In this document: one piece after another, positions 17,555-25,749 of the stretch | Layout: every line of letters starts with the position of its first letter | How positions within the stretch are numbered: position 1 is the stretch's first letter | Origin: Methanolinea mesophila | GTDB taxonomy: Archaea > Halobacteriota > Methanomicrobia > Methanomicrobiales > Methanospirillaceae | Assembly (NCBI RefSeq): GCF_017873855.1 | Contig: NZ_JAGGKR010000001.1 | Coordinates: forward strand, 1,865,529-1,929,528 | Direction: 5' to 3' | DNA length: 64,000 nucleotides | Made by a program: the position numbers and the translations under genes | Notes under the pieces: generated by a model | The model's input: the letters and a program-made list of their open reading frames with translations, nothing else | Databases searched by the model: none | Told to the model about the DNA's origin: nothing

Positions 17555-18829
17555 ATGTTCTGGGAGCTCGTTGCGGTATTCGTATTCCTCTTCACTTATG
17601 CCCTGATAGTCGACGAACGGATCCACCGGGCGGTGGCGGCGATGATCGGGGCCGCCATAGTAATTTTCCTTCATATCGTCCCCTGGGATTCTCTCCTGGT
17701 CTACCTTGACTTCGGAACCATCTTCCTGCTGATGGGCATGATGATCATTGTCAATACGGCCCGGACCAGCGGGCTATTCGAATATATTGCCATAAGAACT
17801 GCAAAAATGGCAAAAGGGAGCCCGATAAGGGTACTGATCCTCTTCTCCCTCGTTACGGCGCTCGCCAGCGCGTTCCTTGACAATGTCACTACGGTCCTCC
17901 TCCTCACCCCGATGCTCCTCACCATCGCCCGGCTGATGAAATTAAATCCGCTTCCCTACCTTATCGCAGAGATATTCGCCTCTAACGTCGGAGGGGCGGC
18001 GACGCTGATCGGCGACCCGCCGAATATCATGATCGCATCTGCCGCCGGGCTGACGTTCAACGAGTTCCTGATGGTCATGGCCCCCATCGCCCTGATCGAC
18101 CTCGGGATAATCATCCTGATGATGTTCCTGATCTATGGGAAGAGCATGAAAGTGGAGCCCCACGAGCGCGATGTGATGAAGAAGGCCATGGAGGGCCTGG
18201 ACGAGAATGCGGCGATCCAGGACCGGAGCCTCTTTAAGAAGTCAATCGTGACCATCCTCCTCGTGGTCGTGATGTTCTTCTTCCATTCCCTCCTGGGGCT
18301 GGAACCTGCTGAAGTCGCCCTTATAGGGGCTGCGATCATCCTCTTCTGGAGCCGGGAGCCCCCGGAGATGATCCTTGAGAAGATCGAATGGCCCGCCTTG
18401 TTCTTCTTCGGCGGGCTCTTCATCGTAGTGGGAGCGCTCGTGGAGACGGGGGTCATATCCCAGATCGCCGGCGCCATGGTGGGACTGGTGAGCACTACCG
18501 GGGAGGCGATGATACTGGTGGTCTGGTTCTCGGCCATCGCGTCTGCCCTGGTGGATAATATTCCCCTTACGGCTGCCATGATCCCCCTGATCAAGGACCT
18601 CGGGACATCAATGGAGATCTATCCTCTATGGTGGGCGCTCGCGGTCGGCGCATGCCTGGGTGGTAACGGAACGGCAATCGGTGCGTCGGCAAACGTGGTC
18701 GTGCTGGGGATATCGGAGCGCGAAGGGATCAGGATCAGCTTCCTTGACTTCATGAAACTCGGGATGGCCGTCATGGCGATTACCGTGGCAGTCGGCCTCG
18801 GAATTCTCTGGATCATGTTTATCCTTTAA
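17555..18829 (+). CDS. SLC13/ArsB-NhaD superfamily permease
   Basis: A 424-residue ion transporter with about 11 membrane segments. Hallmarks are 'SAFLDNVTTVLLLTPM' and 'VGGAATLIGDPPNIMIASA' in the first half, and the pseudo-repeat 'ALVDNIPLTAAMIPLI' and 'GGNGTAIGASANVVVLG' in the second. This is the signature of P-protein/ArsB/NhaD transporters, which export arsenite or exchange Na+/H+ or take up anions. The ATG at 17555 has GGTG 5 nt upstream; a GTG at 17546 is in frame. It is co-transcribed with the Usp-like gene. No arsenic genes are nearby, so ion transport is favoured. Confidence 0.85.
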   Translation: MFWELVAVFVFLFTYALIVDERIHRAVAAMIGAAIVIFLHIVPWDSLLVYLDFGTIFLLMGMMIIVNTARTSGLFEYIAIRTAKMAKGSPIRVLILFSLVTALASAFLDNVTTVLLLTPMLLTIARLMKLNPLPYLIAEIFASNVGGAATLIGDPPNIMIASAAGLTFNEFLMVMAPIALIDLGIIILMMFLIYGKSMKVEPHERDVMKKAMEGLDENAAIQDRSLFKKSIVTILLVVVMFFFHSLLGLEPAEVALIGAAIILFWSREPPEMILEKIEWPALFFFGGLFIVVGALVETGVISQIAGAMVGLVSTTGEAMILVVWFSAIASALVDNIPLTAAMIPLIKDLGTSMEIYPLWWALAVGACLGGNGTAIGASANVVVLGISEREGIRISFLDFMKLGMAVMAITVAVGLGILWIMFIL

Positions 18830-19079
18830 ACCTGTTTCATCCACTAGGAGTCCGCCAGGGACAAATCCTGTTTTTTCCAGGTTCCGGGGAAATAATCCCT
18901 GAATGCGAGGTCACTGACGTCGTACCGGAAAGATCGATCATCCGCCGGGATCCGGGAGTGCCCTGAGTATCGGGAGCCGGGCATTCCGGCCGGGGTGCCC
19001 GAACGGGAAAACGTACAGGGATGGAAATATCTACAAGGCTTATCATCATCCCTGCGCTAACTATTGATCAGGTGGTTTT
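18830..19079. other. Intergenic region before ACT-hom operon
   Basis: 250 bp without a credible coding frame. A TATA-like AT-rich stretch and a GATCAGGTGG ribosome binding region precede the GTG start at 19080. Confidence 0.4.
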
Positions 19080-19583
19080 GTGCAGGTCTCGATGAAGCTT
19101 GAGATGAAGGACACCCCGGGGCAGCTTGTGGCTGCACTAAAGCCCATCTCCGAGGTCGGGGGAAATATTATCGCGGTCATCCATCAGAGAGACGAAAAAA
19201 AAGACGGCGATACCCTTTCGGTCCAGATCGTTCTCGAGATCCCGGAACAGAGACTCGGGGACCTGATCTCACTGATCAAGGCGCAGGGCGTAAACATCCT
19301 GCGAATCGGAAAAGAGCACCTTCTGTACAAACAGTCGGTGATCATGATAGGACACCTGATGCACACCGACCTCGGAGATACCATCGACAAGATCGACTGT
19401 ACCGGCTTTGCCGAGGTTACCGATCTCCATATCGCCATGCCTGCCATAAACGAGCGTTCTTCTGCAAGGCTTGAGATAAAAGCGGCAAACGAAGAGAGCA
19501 TGGAGCAGGCCCTTAATATTCTCAGGGATGTCGCCCGGGAGAAGAAGCTGCTCATAGTCGAACCCCTGGAGGAATCCCTATGA
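19080..19583 (+). CDS. ACT-domain regulatory protein
   Basis: A 167-residue protein starting at GTG with GGTG 5 nt upstream. Residues 1-75 form an ACT domain ('MKLEMKDTPGQLVAALKPIS', then 'GGNIIAVIHQ'), the fold that binds amino acids to control enzymes. The second half ('MIGHLMHTDLGDTIDKIDCT') looks like a second, diverged ACT-like unit. Its stop overlaps the ATG of homoserine dehydrogenase (ATGA). A role as a separate regulatory subunit, sensing threonine, methionine or another product for the downstream dehydrogenase, is inferred; bacterial enzymes often carry the ACT domain in the same chain. Confidence 0.85.
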   Translation: MQVSMKLEMKDTPGQLVAALKPISEVGGNIIAVIHQRDEKKDGDTLSVQIVLEIPEQRLGDLISLIKAQGVNILRIGKEHLLYKQSVIMIGHLMHTDLGDTIDKIDCTGFAEVTDLHIAMPAINERSSARLEIKAANEESMEQALNILRDVAREKKLLIVEPLEESL

Positions 19584-20566
19584 AGGTGGCCCTTATTGGA
19601 ATGGGTTCCGTGGGAAAGGGAATTCTCGAGTGCCTGGGGAGAAAGGACCTGGGGATAACTATCACAGGGATCGCAGATTCAAAGAGTGGCCTGATGGATC
19701 ACGACGGCATCCCGGTCGCGGAGATTCTTGCCGCGAAGCAGGAGCGAGGGTTCGTGGGGGACAAGGGAATCTCTGCCCTGGATGTTATCGGGAGCGCCGA
19801 TTACGATGTGCTGGTTGAAGTGACCCCCACCAATGCGGATACCGGAGAGCCCGCGAGCACGTTTATACGGGCTGCACTCCGGCGGGGAAAGCACGTGGTC
19901 ACCTCGAACAAGGGCCCGATTGCACGGCATTTTTCAGAACTGGAGGCAATCGCGGCGGAACATGGTGTTACGATCCGGTACGAAGCGACCGTGGGGGGTG
20001 CGATCCCGATCATGCATACCCTGCAGCAGGGCCTGGCCGGGAACGAGGTCAGAGGCCTTTTCGGGGTGCTCAACGGGACCTCCAACTATATCCTCACCCG
20101 GATGGCTGCAGAAGGGCTGACCTACGACCAGGCGCTCCTCGAGGCCAGGGAGATGGGTTACGCGGAGGCGGACCCGACGTACGATGTCAAGGGGATAGAC
20201 GCGGCCATAAAACTGGTCATCCTCACCAATACAATCTGGAAGCAGAACGTCACCCTCGAAGACGTGGAGATCACCGGGATCGACCTCCTCACCAGCAACG
20301 CCCTCGCCCTCGCGGAAGAACAGGGGTGCACCATCAGGCTAATCGCGGAATCGGTCCCGGGTCGCGGAATTTTAAGGGTGTCACCGAGGATCATCCCCCG
20401 GGACCACCCCCTTGTGGTCGACGGAACGCTCAATGCCATAACCCTGGAGACCGACATGGCCGGGGAGATCGCCATGATCGGCAAGGGGGCCGGATCGGTC
20501 GAGACCGCGAGCGCGATCATCGGGGACCTCTTGTATATCAGGGAATGTCATGCAGGGTGTCATTAG
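19580..20566 (+). CDS. hom: Homoserine dehydrogenase
   Basis: A 328-residue enzyme that reduces aspartate-4-semialdehyde to homoserine for threonine and methionine synthesis. The dinucleotide-binding 'IGMGSVGKGI' is at residues 6-15; 'HVVTSNKGPIA', 'YEATVGGAIPI', 'GVLNGTSNYIL' and 'GYAEADPTYDVKGIDAAIKL' are the family signatures, including the catalytic Lys/Asp region. It ends without a C-terminal ACT domain; that function is probably supplied by the coupled upstream gene. Its last codons overlap the next gene (20550) by 17 bp, making a three-gene operon. Confidence 0.96.
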   Translation: MKVALIGMGSVGKGILECLGRKDLGITITGIADSKSGLMDHDGIPVAEILAAKQERGFVGDKGISALDVIGSADYDVLVEVTPTNADTGEPASTFIRAALRRGKHVVTSNKGPIARHFSELEAIAAEHGVTIRYEATVGGAIPIMHTLQQGLAGNEVRGLFGVLNGTSNYILTRMAAEGLTYDQALLEAREMGYAEADPTYDVKGIDAAIKLVILTNTIWKQNVTLEDVEITGIDLLTSNALALAEEQGCTIRLIAESVPGRGILRVSPRIIPRDHPLVVDGTLNAITLETDMAGEIAMIGKGAGSVETASAIIGDLLYIRECHAGCH

Positions 20567-21677
20567 GCGCAGGCGGGAATTCCTGCACCTGATGAGGGCC
20601 CTTACCCTCGAGTCCGGGGCTTTTACAGTGCACGATATCCAGCGGGGGGCGGATGTCCCGCGGAGTACTGCACAGGACTGGATCAACCGGCTTATCGAAG
20701 AGGGGTGCGTAACACAGAAAGAACGTAAACAGGGGAGGACTCCCGCGAGGTACGCCGCCACCAGTGCACTTCCCTCCAGTGCGTGCCGGAAGATCTTCAC
20801 CACCGTGGACGGTGACATGGTCGAGATATACCATGAATGCCTCTCCGGGGGGTGTGCCGCCTTCTGCGGGTACCATCATGGTATGGCCGGCGGAGTGGTT
20901 CGTAAGGTCCAGCGGGACGGCACGCTTCTTCGCGAATGTGCGGTACTCGGGCAGCACGAGATCGGGATTGGGTTATTTCCTGCCCCGGCGGTGGGGGTTC
21001 TCGGGGTCAGGCGGGAGGGGGACTGGATCGTGCAGAGGATCCGGTGCACCGGGGGCCCGGCCTATTCCCTTACCGATATGATGTCGCATGCCGACGGGGT
21101 ATGCCAGGTCGACGTGGAGCGCCGGGGGGACGTGGTGGAGGGGGAAGTCCGAACCCGGGCCCTTTCCTACCTCGTTCTCGGAGTCGATGATACGGATACG
21201 AGGGAAGCGGGAGCGACGTTCGCGCTCTCCCTCGCCCTTCTCCAGTATCTGGGTAACACTCCCGGGGTCATCCCCATCGGGCACCACGTCGCTATGCTCA
21301 ACCCCTCGATCCAGGAGAAAACTGCGGGGAACTCCTGCAGCTCTATCGAGCTTGCAGCCGAGCCCGGGCTTACGGGACGCCTGAGAGACAGGGCCCTGCT
21401 GTTCATGGAGGACGAGTCCTTCTCGTCGGACTGGGGGATCGCGATAAAGGAAGGCTTCAGGATCCCAAGGGCGTTACGCCTGTTCGGGGCGAGGGCACGG
21501 GAAGAACGGGTGAATGCCGACCAGGCGAGAGCACTCGCGGAAGAATACGGTGTCCTCCTCCACGGGGGACGGGGGGTCATAGGGGCACTTGCTGCCGTCG
21601 GCCTGTCCGGTCTCCCGTACGAGGTTCTTCTTAACGCCCGGGCAAAGGTCTCCGTCCCCCCGGATCACCCGGATTAA
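20550..21677 (+). CDS. HTH plus TiaS-like DDTD-domain protein; possible methanogenesis marker protein 11
   Basis: A 375-residue two-part protein. Residues 1-70 form a winged helix ('FTVHDIQRGADVPRSTAQDW'). The middle has a cysteine-bearing region ('ECLSGGCAAFCGYHHG'). The C-terminal half resembles the catalytic region of tRNA-Ile2 agmatinylcytidine synthetase: 'VLGVDDTDTREAGATFALSL', 'AMLNPSIQEKTAGNS' and 'LLHGGRGVIGALAAVGL'. It lacks the other TiaS domains. I believe it corresponds to the methanogen-restricted family called methanogenesis marker 11, but that name is from memory and should be checked. It overlaps hom and is convergent with the DUF389 gene, the two stops overlapping by 4 bp. 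Confidence 0.6.
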   Translation: MQGVIRRRREFLHLMRALTLESGAFTVHDIQRGADVPRSTAQDWINRLIEEGCVTQKERKQGRTPARYAATSALPSSACRKIFTTVDGDMVEIYHECLSGGCAAFCGYHHGMAGGVVRKVQRDGTLLRECAVLGQHEIGIGLFPAPAVGVLGVRREGDWIVQRIRCTGGPAYSLTDMMSHADGVCQVDVERRGDVVEGEVRTRALSYLVLGVDDTDTREAGATFALSLALLQYLGNTPGVIPIGHHVAMLNPSIQEKTAGNSCSSIELAAEPGLTGRLRDRALLFMEDESFSSDWGIAIKEGFRIPRALRLFGARAREERVNADQARALAEEYGVLLHGGRGVIGALAAVGLSGLPYEVLLNARAKVSVPPDHPD

Positions 21678-22660
21678 AGCGAGGTGGGGAGGAGCGAGAG
21701 GAAGAAGAGGAGCAGTACCATTACCGCGAGCAGCCACGCGATCCGGATAATTATCGTTCTGGCATTTCGTTTCTCCCCGTAAGAGCGCGGGCCGATCTGG
21801 AGGGCGATGACTCCTGCTACAGACCCTGCCATCAGTCCGAACACGTTTTGCAGGGTAAGAATCAGTGCCCCGAGGGTCCCCTGGCTGTATATCACCGGTG
21901 CGATACCGGTCACGACCGCGGGGGGGAGCAACGCGGCCGCCACGGCAACCCCGGCGATCCCTTCGGGAATCCCCTGAGAGAGGGCTACAATGGTGGCAAA
22001 ACCGAGTATAACGGCCATGACGACATAGATCGGGTTTGATACCATCCTGGAGAGAATCTCGGGTGTCAGGGGAAGGGGGATGAACAACGAGAGTATCCAG
22101 GTGGCGACAAGAGAGAAGACGATGATCCCTCCCACGAGCACAAGGAGGGTACGGAACGAGAGTAATACAACCCTGCCCCTCCCTACCGCGGTATTGAGTG
22201 CGAATGCATAGATGGGTCCGAGCAGCGGCGAAAGCAGCATGGAGCCGATGATGATGCCGATATTATTCAGAAACAGCCCAATCAGGGCAACTATGGCCGC
22301 GATGGCTGCAAGGATAAGAAGGTTCAGGTCAAGCTGCTCGTAGGTCCCCGCAGATTCGAGCAATTTTTCGATGGGAGAGCGCTCGGATTTCTTCTTCTCA
22401 CCTGTGTCGTGGTTCTTCTTCTCATCCTCTACGGGATAGATCACGAAATCCGGGGAGTAAACCTCGACCAGGGTCTTTTTATCCATGAATTTGAGGGATT
22501 GCTGGAGATTCGATATTATTCCGTCAAGCTCGTTGTCCGGGACAATGATGGTGAAACGAGTCAGATTCTCCAGATCTTCCTGGTAAAAAAATACCTTGCC
22601 GAGAACCTGAAGTATATTGGGGGCTTCTTCCCTCTTCGTGGTCACAATAATTTTTTTCAT
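21674..22660 (-). CDS. DUF389 family membrane protein
   Basis: A 328-residue protein. The N-terminal 110 residues are soluble ('MKKIIVTTKREEAPNILQVL', ferredoxin-like fold) and end in a charged linker 'EDEKKNHDTGEKKKSERS'. Six membrane segments follow, with the DUF389 hallmarks 'NNIGIIIGSMLLSPLLGPIY' and 'SQGIPEGIAGVAVAAALLPP'. The family is widespread in bacteria and archaea and has no settled function; an ion or small-molecule transporter is suspected. It is convergent with the HTH/TiaS-like gene. Confidence 0.9.
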   Translation of the reverse strand: MKKIIVTTKREEAPNILQVLGKVFFYQEDLENLTRFTIIVPDNELDGIISNLQQSLKFMDKKTLVEVYSPDFVIYPVEDEKKNHDTGEKKKSERSPIEKLLESAGTYEQLDLNLLILAAIAAIVALIGLFLNNIGIIIGSMLLSPLLGPIYAFALNTAVGRGRVVLLSFRTLLVLVGGIIVFSLVATWILSLFIPLPLTPEILSRMVSNPIYVVMAVILGFATIVALSQGIPEGIAGVAVAAALLPPAVVTGIAPVIYSQGTLGALILTLQNVFGLMAGSVAGVIALQIGPRSYGEKRNARTIIIRIAWLLAVMVLLLFFLSLLPTSL

Positions 22661-22855
22661 CGGCCGGAAACCGATATATGGTGTAAAATCGGATAAATCT
22701 TCCTCCGTCTAACAATTCAAAGAAAACTGTGGACGAGGGATCGGAACGCAGGAACAAGACGTTATGGCACCGATACCGGTTCACCGGACCCTGTCCGGCA
22801 AATAACTGAACGAAAGTTGAAAAAAAGGTGAGGGGGGGTTCGTTGCAGTGGGTGT

Positions 22856-23083
22856 TCAGGCAGTCTTTATCTGGTAGAGTGGTTTCCTTGCATCCCGGAA
22901 GTTGAACTTCGCCACAATGAGCCCGGAAGCCCTGAGCCTGTTGAGGGCATTCCGTATCGTCCTCGGAGAGAAGGAGACCTTGCCCACGAGCTCGTTCAGT
23001 GTCCGGGCTTTTCCATCGGTCAGGAGCGTAAATACCGCCCTTGCCGAGGATGGCAGAGAATCCACAGAATCATGCACCGACAT
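22856..23083 (-). CDS. Small winged-helix DNA-binding protein
   Basis: A 75-residue protein that is almost entirely a winged helix: 'LLTDGKARTLNELVGKVSFS' (helices 1-2), 'PRTIRNALNRLRASGLIVAK' (recognition helix and wing) and 'DARKPLYQIKTA'. A strong GGAGG lies 6 nt before the ATG. It starts 48 bp after the stop of the upstream fwdB on the same strand, so it is co-transcribed with that gene. It probably regulates its own operon or other methanogenesis genes. No sensor domain is present. Confidence 0.82.
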   Translation of the reverse strand: MSVHDSVDSLPSSARAVFTLLTDGKARTLNELVGKVSFSPRTIRNALNRLRASGLIVAKFNFRDARKPLYQIKTA

Positions 23084-23131
23084 TGTTGCCTCCTGTAGTC
23101 ATTTCCTCTCTGGGATCCGGACGGATCCTGA

Positions 23132-24451
23132 TCATTTCTTCGCCTCCATGAGCTCCTTGACGCGCTTGTTCACCCGTGAGAGGAACTCCTCGTCGGTGAG
23201 CATACCCTCCGGGGGATCGACGACTTTCCGCGCCTCGATGGGCACGTTATCCATACGATAGCAGTTGCCTCCGACCTCGACCCCGACGAAGGCGACCGGG
23301 ACGTGAAGTTTGGCGACCTCGGTGGTGGGGGTGATATGGGGGTCGACGGCGACGGAGGGAAGTTCGGAGAACTTCTTCACCGAGGATATGGGGAAGTGCG
23401 CCCCCGGGTCGGATCCGAGCACGAAGACGGCATCGACCTCGCCCCTGCGGAGGAGGTCGTTCGAGCTGGTCTCACCGGGGTTGTAGCGAGCGAACCCGCG
23501 GGAGAGATCGACGCAGTAGGGGAACCCGAACTGCCAGCCGAGGACCTGTCCGGACCCGGTGACGTTGTAGTGACCCCGCATGGCCATGATGCTGAACTTC
23601 GTGAACTCGTTCAAGTCCTTGGTGAGCATGATGGCGTTGTCGATGTTGTGGTTCTTGGAGAGTGACTGGGTCACGCCCATCCCGAAGAAGATGATCCCGA
23701 ACCTTCCGGACTTGAGGACCTCGGCGGCCTCGTAGATCTTCTCCTTGGGGATGCCTGCGACGGTGTCCGGCAGCCATTCGTTCCGGAGGGCGACGCGGAG
23801 CGCGGAGAGCAGTTCGTAGTCCCTGCCCTGCTCGATCTGGAAATGGTAGTCCGCCATCTTGGCGGTGTCCGTGACCCGGGGATCGATCACAAAGACCTTG
23901 CGGTTCTTGTGTCCCTTGTTCACGAAGAACCCGCGGGGGAAGATGGAGTACCGGGACATGTGCCGGGGGTGGGCGTGGCACGGGTTGCAGCCCCAGAAGA
24001 TGATCCGGTCGGCCCGGTTCTTCACCTCGCCGAGGGTGCAGCTCGGGATCCCGACGTCCTGCACGGCGATAAGCGTCGACCCGTGGCAGACCGTCGCGGT
24101 GTTGTCCACGATCGCCCCGACCTGTTCCGCGATCTCGTGGCCCACGCTCTGGGCCTCGCAGGAGGTCGAACTCCACCCGTACATCAGGGGTTTCTTCGAG
24201 CTCGCGAGCATCTTCGCGGTGTATTCCACGGCCTCGTCGTACGAGACTTCCTTGTAACTCCCGTCAGGCTGCTGCATCCGCGGGCGTTTCACCCGGTCCG
24301 ACGCCTGCGAGTGGAGGAACTTCGCCGCACCGATCACACACGCATTATACACGTCTACGATCTGCTTTCCGTCATCGGATACCTCGACCTCCAGGTCATC
24401 GCACAGTGTCCCGCAGAAAGGACAGATCACATCGGTTACTGTCTTGGTCAT
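23132..24451 (-). CDS. fwdB: Formylmethanofuran dehydrogenase subunit B (lone paralogue)
   Basis: A 439-residue molybdopterin oxidoreductase that reduces CO2 to formate in the first step of methanogenesis. The N-terminal [4Fe-4S] cysteines are in 'ICPFCGTLCDDLEVEV'. The metal-ligand Cys is in 'NTATVCHGSTLIAV' (about residue 117), so this is a cysteine and not a selenocysteine form. 'WGCNPCHAHPRHMSRYS' and 'GSDPGAHFPISSVKKF' are typical. Subunits A, C and D are not beside it; a complete D-B-A-C set lies at 37270-41402. The gene is divergent from msvR, with shared repeats between them, and is followed by a small winged-helix gene. It may be a condition-specific substitute for the operon copy. 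Confidence 0.94.
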   Translation of the reverse strand: MTKTVTDVICPFCGTLCDDLEVEVSDDGKQIVDVYNACVIGAAKFLHSQASDRVKRPRMQQPDGSYKEVSYDEAVEYTAKMLASSKKPLMYGWSSTSCEAQSVGHEIAEQVGAIVDNTATVCHGSTLIAVQDVGIPSCTLGEVKNRADRIIFWGCNPCHAHPRHMSRYSIFPRGFFVNKGHKNRKVFVIDPRVTDTAKMADYHFQIEQGRDYELLSALRVALRNEWLPDTVAGIPKEKIYEAAEVLKSGRFGIIFFGMGVTQSLSKNHNIDNAIMLTKDLNEFTKFSIMAMRGHYNVTGSGQVLGWQFGFPYCVDLSRGFARYNPGETSSNDLLRRGEVDAVFVLGSDPGAHFPISSVKKFSELPSVAVDPHITPTTEVAKLHVPVAFVGVEVGGNCYRMDNVPIEARKVVDPPEGMLTDEEFLSRVNKRVKELMEAKK

Positions 24452-24480
24452 TTCGCTTCACATTCCACGACGATTTGTTT

Positions 24481-24530
24481 TATCATATACGAACATTCTA
24501 CTGTATACGAACTAAATTTATATATAATTT
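24481..24530. promoter_or_regulatory. Shared fwdB/msvR promoter with two TATACGAAC repeats
   Basis: The 108-bp gap between fwdB and msvR has two identical 9-mers, TATACGAAC at 24486-24494 and 24504-24512. They are direct repeats 18 bp apart, close to two helical turns. On the plus strand a strong TATA box (TTTATATATAA, 24517-24527) follows for msvR. On the minus strand the fwdB promoter reads TATATGATAAAAC and overlaps the first repeat. MsvR proteins are known to bind TACGAA-containing boxes in their own promoters, so autoregulation and fwdB control are likely (inference). Confidence 0.7.
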
Positions 24531-24559
24531 TTCGTCACACGTGTGAGTGAGAACACCCC

Positions 24560-25351
24560 ATGGACCGGAATAACCTCTCGGATAAGGAATTTTATCATTT
24601 TATCGAGTTATTTTCTTCTGAAAAAGGTATCCAGGCCGTGGACAGCCCAGTCAAACTGAAGATCCTGGCGATGCTGCACACACGAGAGATGGCGTTCGAT
24701 GATATCGTGTCAGGAACGGGAAAGGCGAAATCGACGGTATCTGTACATCTCCGCGACCTCTCCGATGCCGGGCTTATTAGTTCGAGGCTCGATCCGCTGG
24801 ACGCCCGGAAGAAGCTCTTCCTTCTGGACTCGACATTCCTCGGGGGAGCCCACAGCGGAGGGAGGGACCAGTTCAACATCGACCAGTACATTCCGGGGCA
24901 CATCCCGGGGGACGGAAATCCTGCCGACTTCTACCGCATGGTGATGAGCACCATCAGGATGTCGCTCATCTCGGAAGGCATTTCTATCGAACCGGTGTTA
25001 CGGAATGCCGGGGAACGGGTGGGAAAAGCGATCTACCACACTGTCGCGGACCAGGATGTCGGGATGCTAATCACTAATATACAGGATTTTTGGGAAAGAT
25101 ACTCTTTGGGCCACCTGGAACCCGCAGGGATGGAACCGATCACCCTCATGATCTATGACTGTTTCGAATGCGTCGACCTCCCTGTCCTGGGCAGGCCCGC
25201 ATGCGCCTTCGACTCCGGAATGCTGGGAGCCATATTCTCGGGCTATTTCGGGGAGCGCAGCATTGCCGTCGAGACCGGGTGTTATGCCATGGGAGACTCG
25301 TTCTGTAGGTTCGAGGTGCGAAATCTCGATAACGGGTCGCGAACGAAATAA
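24560..25351 (+). CDS. msvR: MsvR-type redox-sensing transcription regulator (ArsR HTH plus V4R)
   Basis: A 263-residue methanogen-type regulator. The N-terminal winged helix covers about residues 25-95 ('SPVKLKILAMLHTREMAFDD', 'AKSTVSVHLRDLSDAGLISS'). The C-terminal V4R domain (about 150-255) has five cysteines in the last 70 residues ('YDCFECVDLP', 'RPACAF', 'TGCYAMGDSFCRF'). In characterised MsvR proteins, cysteine oxidation switches DNA binding and controls oxidative-stress and methanogenesis genes. Here it is divergent from a lone fwdB, suggesting that this fwdB copy is redox-controlled. Confidence 0.88.
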   Translation: MDRNNLSDKEFYHFIELFSSEKGIQAVDSPVKLKILAMLHTREMAFDDIVSGTGKAKSTVSVHLRDLSDAGLISSRLDPLDARKKLFLLDSTFLGGAHSGGRDQFNIDQYIPGHIPGDGNPADFYRMVMSTIRMSLISEGISIEPVLRNAGERVGKAIYHTVADQDVGMLITNIQDFWERYSLGHLEPAGMEPITLMIYDCFECVDLPVLGRPACAFDSGMLGAIFSGYFGERSIAVETGCYAMGDSFCRFEVRNLDNGSRTK

Positions 25352-25749
25352 TTCATCCTTTTCAGGCGATTCCTCCGGCGTCCCTTTCCAGAGGACGGTC
25401 CATTTGGTGGAGGATACGGTCCCCTTCCGGAATTAAGGGGAAACGAATAAGGTGGCCACCCGACCATCCCGCAATAGTCCAGTGCGGTGCGGAATGAGGG
25501 TTTCGTCAGGTGACCAGGCCATTCAAGGTGGCTCGGGCGGTTCCCGGAACCACTGGAGGATTACCGGTGAGCCTGAGGAACAGCGTTATGTTCACCATCT
25601 CAGCGGCAGTTTTCCTGTATTGTAGATGGCGATAAAAGTATTTCGGAACGTTCCGGGAACATTCATACAGCCCGCCACGATACATCGGCAGTGCCACTTT
25701 CCCACCGCAATACCCAGTATTTTATCAATGGAGGAAGAATTATTGTCAG
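25352..25749. other. Intergenic region with two GGAAC palindromes upstream of nreA
   Basis: About 400 bp without a supported gene. Two related palindromes are present: GGTTCC-C-GGAACC (25539-25551) and CGGAACGTTCCG (25644-25655). The second lies just after a TATA-like GATAAAAGTA (25631-25640), so it could be an operator for the nreA promoter. Confidence 0.45.
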
